This document shows, piece by piece, positions 11,371-64,000 of a stretch of 64,000 nt of DNA (the first letter of the stretch is position 1; each line of letters opens with the position of its first letter). The notes below the pieces were generated by a model, which was given only the letters and a program-made list of their open reading frames with translations, was not told the origin of the DNA and ran no database searches. The stretch comes from Bolinopsis microptera. Lineage: Eukaryota; Ctenophora; Tentaculata; Lobata; Bolinopsidae. A program made the translations under genes and the position numbers. The stretch spans positions 13,957,337 to 14,021,336 of the forward strand of contig NC_087080.1 of NCBI RefSeq assembly GCF_026151205.1. Direction: 5' to 3'.

Positions 11371-11439
11371 TTGTATCACGTTGCGACCCCCACGGTCGTT
11401 TCACTATACGGCCACGGCGGGTCATACAACGTATGACAA
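11371..11439 (+). mobile_element. Multi-hairpin MITE, copy a (internally deleted, 69 bp)
   Basis: It begins TTGTATCACGTTG and ends CAACGTATGACAA, so the termini are imperfect inverted repeats. Perfect 8-bp duplications GAGGTCCC flank it at 11363-11370 and 11440-11447. Copies b and c contain an internal segment missing here. TIRs plus an 8-bp duplication fit a non-autonomous hAT-like element. Confidence 0.85.
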
Positions 11440-11593
11440 GAGGTCCCCAATATAACTATAAAGGAGTAAGTGAGCGCAAACGCGAGAACACTAAACAGCA
11501 GTACGTTGTACGTGAGGGCAGCACAAAACTACAAAGTTAACGGGTGATACTCGTAAAATATTTGTTCCATATATATATGAGTAAGTGAAGTTA

Positions 11594-11940
11594 CTTACCT
11601 GAGGACCCCAGGCTATTATGTTCATTAAATAAAGATTTGGCGGAATGACAGGCTGAGCGCGGCCCAGTAATGAAGTTACTAAACCAGACAAAATTGATAA
11701 GCGCTCGATTTTATCACATAATTTCAAGCTGCAGAGAGATTTTACGACGCGCATAGCTCAAGTGACTCGATATAAGCTTTCCTATTGGCGCAAACTTTTC
11801 AGCCAATCAGCATCTACGGCACTTTTCTGCCGTAATTGACTCGTATTTTGACCTACCTTACTGGGCCGCGCTCAGCCTGTCATTCCGCCTAGTCTCTATT
11901 CTATGTTAATGAACATAATAGCCTGGGGTCCCCAGGTAAG
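11594..11940. repeat. 347-bp foldback element with about 75-nt arms
   Basis: The left arm carries CTTACCTGAGGACCCCAGG, TTATGTTCATTAA and GGCGGAATGACAGGCTGAGC. The same words appear reverse-complemented at 11858-11889 and 11907-11940. The 190-bp centre has no recognised content. Single-arm fragments occur at 11180-11215 and around 365-395, so the arm is itself a dispersed repeat. Confidence 0.75.
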
Positions 11941-12020
11941 ACCTACCAGGACCGTCGACGAGTCCAACTCGGCGCGCGTCCTGGTAGGTTATAAACCTAC
12001 AACACAAAAGTACAAAACGG

Positions 12021-12116
12021 TTGTCATACGTTGTATGACCCGCCGCACACGAAGTGCGCGGCTCCCCCTGTATCGTCACCATAGTGAAACGACCGTGGGG
12101 TCGCAACGTGATACAA
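12021..12116 (-). mobile_element. Multi-hairpin MITE, copy b (96 bp, inverted)
   Basis: Flanked by perfect CAAAACGG duplications at 12013-12020 and 12117-12124. Termini are TTGTCATACGTTG and CAACGTGATACAA. The interior has GTCATACGTTGTATGAC and GCCGCNCACGAAGTGCGCGGC stem-loops. Inserted next to an R2 fragment. Confidence 0.88.
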
Positions 12117-12167
12117 CAAAACGGCACACATGGAAAAGATACAGAAACTAAGCCTTGATTCACGATG

Positions 12168-12290
12168 TCAATCCTTCGCAGCTCGGTGAGGCACAGTGGT
12201 GCATCTCGCCGATCTACCGAAGATTGCGAGAAGCATTATTTGATGCGCGCGCGACCCAGTAGTGCATCGCGCTACAAACTAAGCCGTGCG
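12168..12290 (-). repeat. Repeat R1, inverted copy
   Basis: The reverse complement of the 5' repeat family, with GATGTCAATCCTTCGCAGCT at one end and CGCGCTACAAA at the other. Confidence 0.55.
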
Positions 12291-12393
12291 CATTTTAAGT
12301 TATTAACGGGTGCGTGATACTTTTAAAACATTCGTTTGAAATATCTTTGATTCACGATGTCAATCTTTGGCCTTTGCAGCTCGGTGAGGCACA

Positions 12394-12490
12394 TTGTATC
12401 ACGTAGTGACTCCCACTGTCGCTTCACTATAGTGACGATACAGGGGGAGCCGCGCACTTCGTGCGCGGCGGGTCATACAACGTATGACAA
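12394..12490 (+). mobile_element. Multi-hairpin MITE, copy c (97 bp), inserted in R1
   Basis: Perfect GAGGCACA duplications at 12386-12393 and 12491-12498 flank the element, which splits an inverted R1 copy. It contains three consecutive hairpins: TTCACTATAGTGA, the perfect GCCGCGCACTTCGTGCGCGG stem, and GTCATACAACGTATGAC. Confidence 0.9.
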
Positions 12491-12498
12491 GAGGCACA

Positions 12499-14240
12499 AT
12501 GGTGCATTTCGCCACAAGAATATATGTAATTCGATTATGCATAATGGCAGGCAAAATGCAGCGATTTCATTGGACGAGAACAACTGTTGGCAATGTTTGA
12601 CTACAAATGGCAGCATTTGAGCGAAAACCTGGTTTCGGCCCCCCCTGTGGTCAAGCGCGTGCTACTTCGTAGCAGTAATATATCGAGATCAGAAGAAAGC
12701 GGCGCGCGCGCTACTCGAAAAAGATTTAGACGAGTATTATTTATCAAGCAAAATTACTTTACACAAAAAGTTAACGGGTGATACTCGTAAAATATTTGTT
12801 TTAAAATTTGGAGGACTAGCATTCTTGCTTCGCATTGAAGCAAGACAAGATCGAGCAACGATCTGGAACATGGAAGGGTTGACATCGTCAATCAATTTCA
12901 AAATTAGAGACCGTCGCTACAAAAGCGCTACAAAATCAATTCGTATAACTAATAAGTCTATAAATTGCCTTTGAATACGTATTGCAAAATATTTATAGGA
13001 ATCTCGATTGGCGCATGTTATATTATATCTCCACCGCATATTATAGTGTAGACTTTCTGTCACAACAAGACTGCATGCCATAGTGACAACTATAAACAAA
13101 ACCCCTAATGCTTGACCATTGTTAATGATCTGGCCCGGCGCGCGCTACTTCGTAGCACTTGCCATTTGGAGAAGAAAGCGGCGCGCGCTACTTCGAAGAA
13201 ATTTAGACGAGTAACATCCGTCAACCCTAATGCTTGCTATCAATTTTCTTCTGGTCCTAATATGAGCCTTGTCTCTAAAAACTCATTACCCTGGATTCTT
13301 TTTGACGTATTTTTGTAATAGGTACAAGTCCCTAATATATCTGGTATAAAGGTCCTGCTAGTTATATAATATAAAATATATTTATGTTTGCTTTAATTGA
13401 TACTAAATAAAATTGTTGTTTTCTTGAGTTCGGTGACCAGGTCCTGGGTTTAGCTGACGGTATGGTGCGGTCGGTCATGTGGGATCTTTTTTGTTTAAAC
13501 ATAACACTGTCTTAGCTAGGCTACAAGGTGAGAGGTACAACATCTTGCTGTTAAACATGGCTAGATAGTGTAGGGCTGTATACGATTCAATGCTCAAGCA
13601 TCGAAAGGTAGGAGATCGGAGCCAAGGCAGGCCCTCAGGCAGAGAATCTTCATGCTATCCTCTTGTTGGCCATCCAGGCCCTGCTTCTCTTTTTTTTTAT
13701 TTTTAAAAGCATCAGAAAACACAGGATCTGAGGCCTGAGTGAAGGTATGCCCTAAAACTAACCTGAAAAAATTATGCAGTTTGGGTGAAGTAGTTGCATT
13801 TGGGTGCAGTTGTAATACGACCTGGGCAAAGTTGTTATTTTGGGATTTAGGCTGATCTGGCACCCTATTATGCTGATTGGGTGCCCTGTTAACTGTGTGA
13901 GAATTGGGCTCAATCAGGTTTCTAGTTGCATGGTTAAATAATAATCTGTTTTCGCTCTTTTGAGTGGGTTGAGAAATAGTTGTCGGTATGGTTAAATATT
14001 CATTTAAACGAAATGATTTTGGTAACAGCTGATAATCAAACTATCAACAATAACCTGGTATCAGTGCAGGAAAATGTGTCACAGTAGGACCTGATGAGGA
14101 TTGAACCCAAGATTGAGTCCCATCAAGCCCCAATTTTCAGGAGGCACCTCAATCAATAGTGACAGTTAACTGGTGGTAGTTAAATCTTTATTTGACTTAA
14201 CTTGATGTCTCTATACAAATAAAACTCGTTATATTTCATA
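12499..14240. other. Flank upstream of RABGAP1, no gene recognised
   Basis: It holds an R2 fragment (12769-12805) and two related GC-rich blocks with GCTACTTCGTAGCA and AAGAAAGCGGCGCGCGC (12650-12745 and 13132-13220). The rest is AT-rich. It should contain the RABGAP1 promoter; no core promoter element could be assigned with confidence. Confidence 0.45.
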
Positions 14241-14246
14241 GCACTT

Positions 14247-63775
<49,529 letters not shown>

Positions 63776-63916
63776 GTGCTTGACTGAGTTTTTACGTTTT
63801 TACTTTCTTAGATGATAATCATCATTAAATGATTTTTATGACATTTTTACGGTACTGATTGTTATTGGTGAAGAAAAGGATTAAATCGTAATCGATGTCA
63901 ATTCTGATCATCCGAG

Positions 63917-64000
63917 CGGGGGTGGTTGCCAGGCAGCGGGGGTGGTTGCCAGGCAGCGGGGGTGGTTGCCAGGCAGCGGGGGTGGTTGCCAGGCAGCGGG
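63917..64000. repeat. 20-bp GC-rich tandem repeat, cut by window end
   Basis: At least four perfect copies of GCGGGGGTGGTTGCCAGGCA. The array continues past the last base. Confidence 0.95.

Noticed and set aside
11942-12002. Hammerhead-ribozyme-like sequence (CGACGAGTCC, GCGCGTCCTGGTAG) in R2
   Set aside because: The GCGCGTC/CTGGTAG cleavage-site surroundings and a CGACGAG block recall a type I hammerhead, but the CUGANGA core is not exact and the GAAAC box is missing in every copy seen. At most a decayed motif; a covariance-model search would settle it.
13594-13863. Minus-strand 89-residue frame upstream of RABGAP1
   Set aside because: No domain, signal or splice support; composition is like the flanking non-coding DNA.

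Overview
The window looks like gene-poor, AT-rich, repeat-laden nuclear DNA of an invertebrate animal. The genes have GT-AG introns, a metazoan-type RabGAP, an LDLa/SRCR seven-helix receptor, Golgi sulfotransferase and apyrase sequences, and two Penelope-like reverse transcriptases. Together these suggest an early-branching marine metazoan, most likely a cnidarian. That is an inference; nothing here fixes the species.

Layout. (1) 1-2.5 kb: small GC-rich palindromic repeats and a tRNA-derived SINE that carries a nested 64-bp insertion. (2) 2.5-9.5 kb, minus strand: an eight-exon gene for a secreted-domain GPCR, with signal peptide, fucolectin (FTP) domain, SRCR domain, LDLa modules and seven helices. 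A 39-bp minisatellite in intron 2 contains the gene's own 3' splice site in every unit. (3) 9.5-14.2 kb: no convincing gene, but many tiny mobile elements, three of them with perfect 8-bp target duplications. (4) 14.2 kb to beyond the window end, plus strand: one gene of at least 50 kb with 20 recognised exons, encoding a RABGAP1-type Rab GTPase-activating protein (PTB, kinesin-like region, TBC with both catalytic fingers, coiled coil). All later features lie in its introns.

The RABGAP1 introns contain a 3.2-kb minisatellite and a 762-bp hAT-like element (intron 4). Intron 5 holds a 5'-truncated, frameshifted Penelope-like RT and a tandemly duplicated cluster of antisense FTP-lectin-like genes. 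Intron 7 holds an antisense Penelope-like element with RT and GIY-YIG domains. Intron 8 holds a 49-bp minisatellite. Intron 11 holds an uninterrupted carbohydrate sulfotransferase gene and an antisense two-exon apyrase fragment. Intron 13 holds an MFS transporter gene split by a G-tailed foldback element with a 7-bp duplication, and an antisense two-exon gene for a small secreted peptide.

The most unusual theme is that tandem repeats coincide with splice signals. There is an acceptor array in the receptor gene, a triplicated in-frame donor at RABGAP1 exon 8, donor-like octamers near receptor exon 4, a branch-point-like repeat before RABGAP1 exon 6, and a stop-free, AG-free repeat directly after the exon 19 donor. 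Exon boundaries were inferred by eye from splice consensus, reading phase and family knowledge; no transcript data or database search was available.
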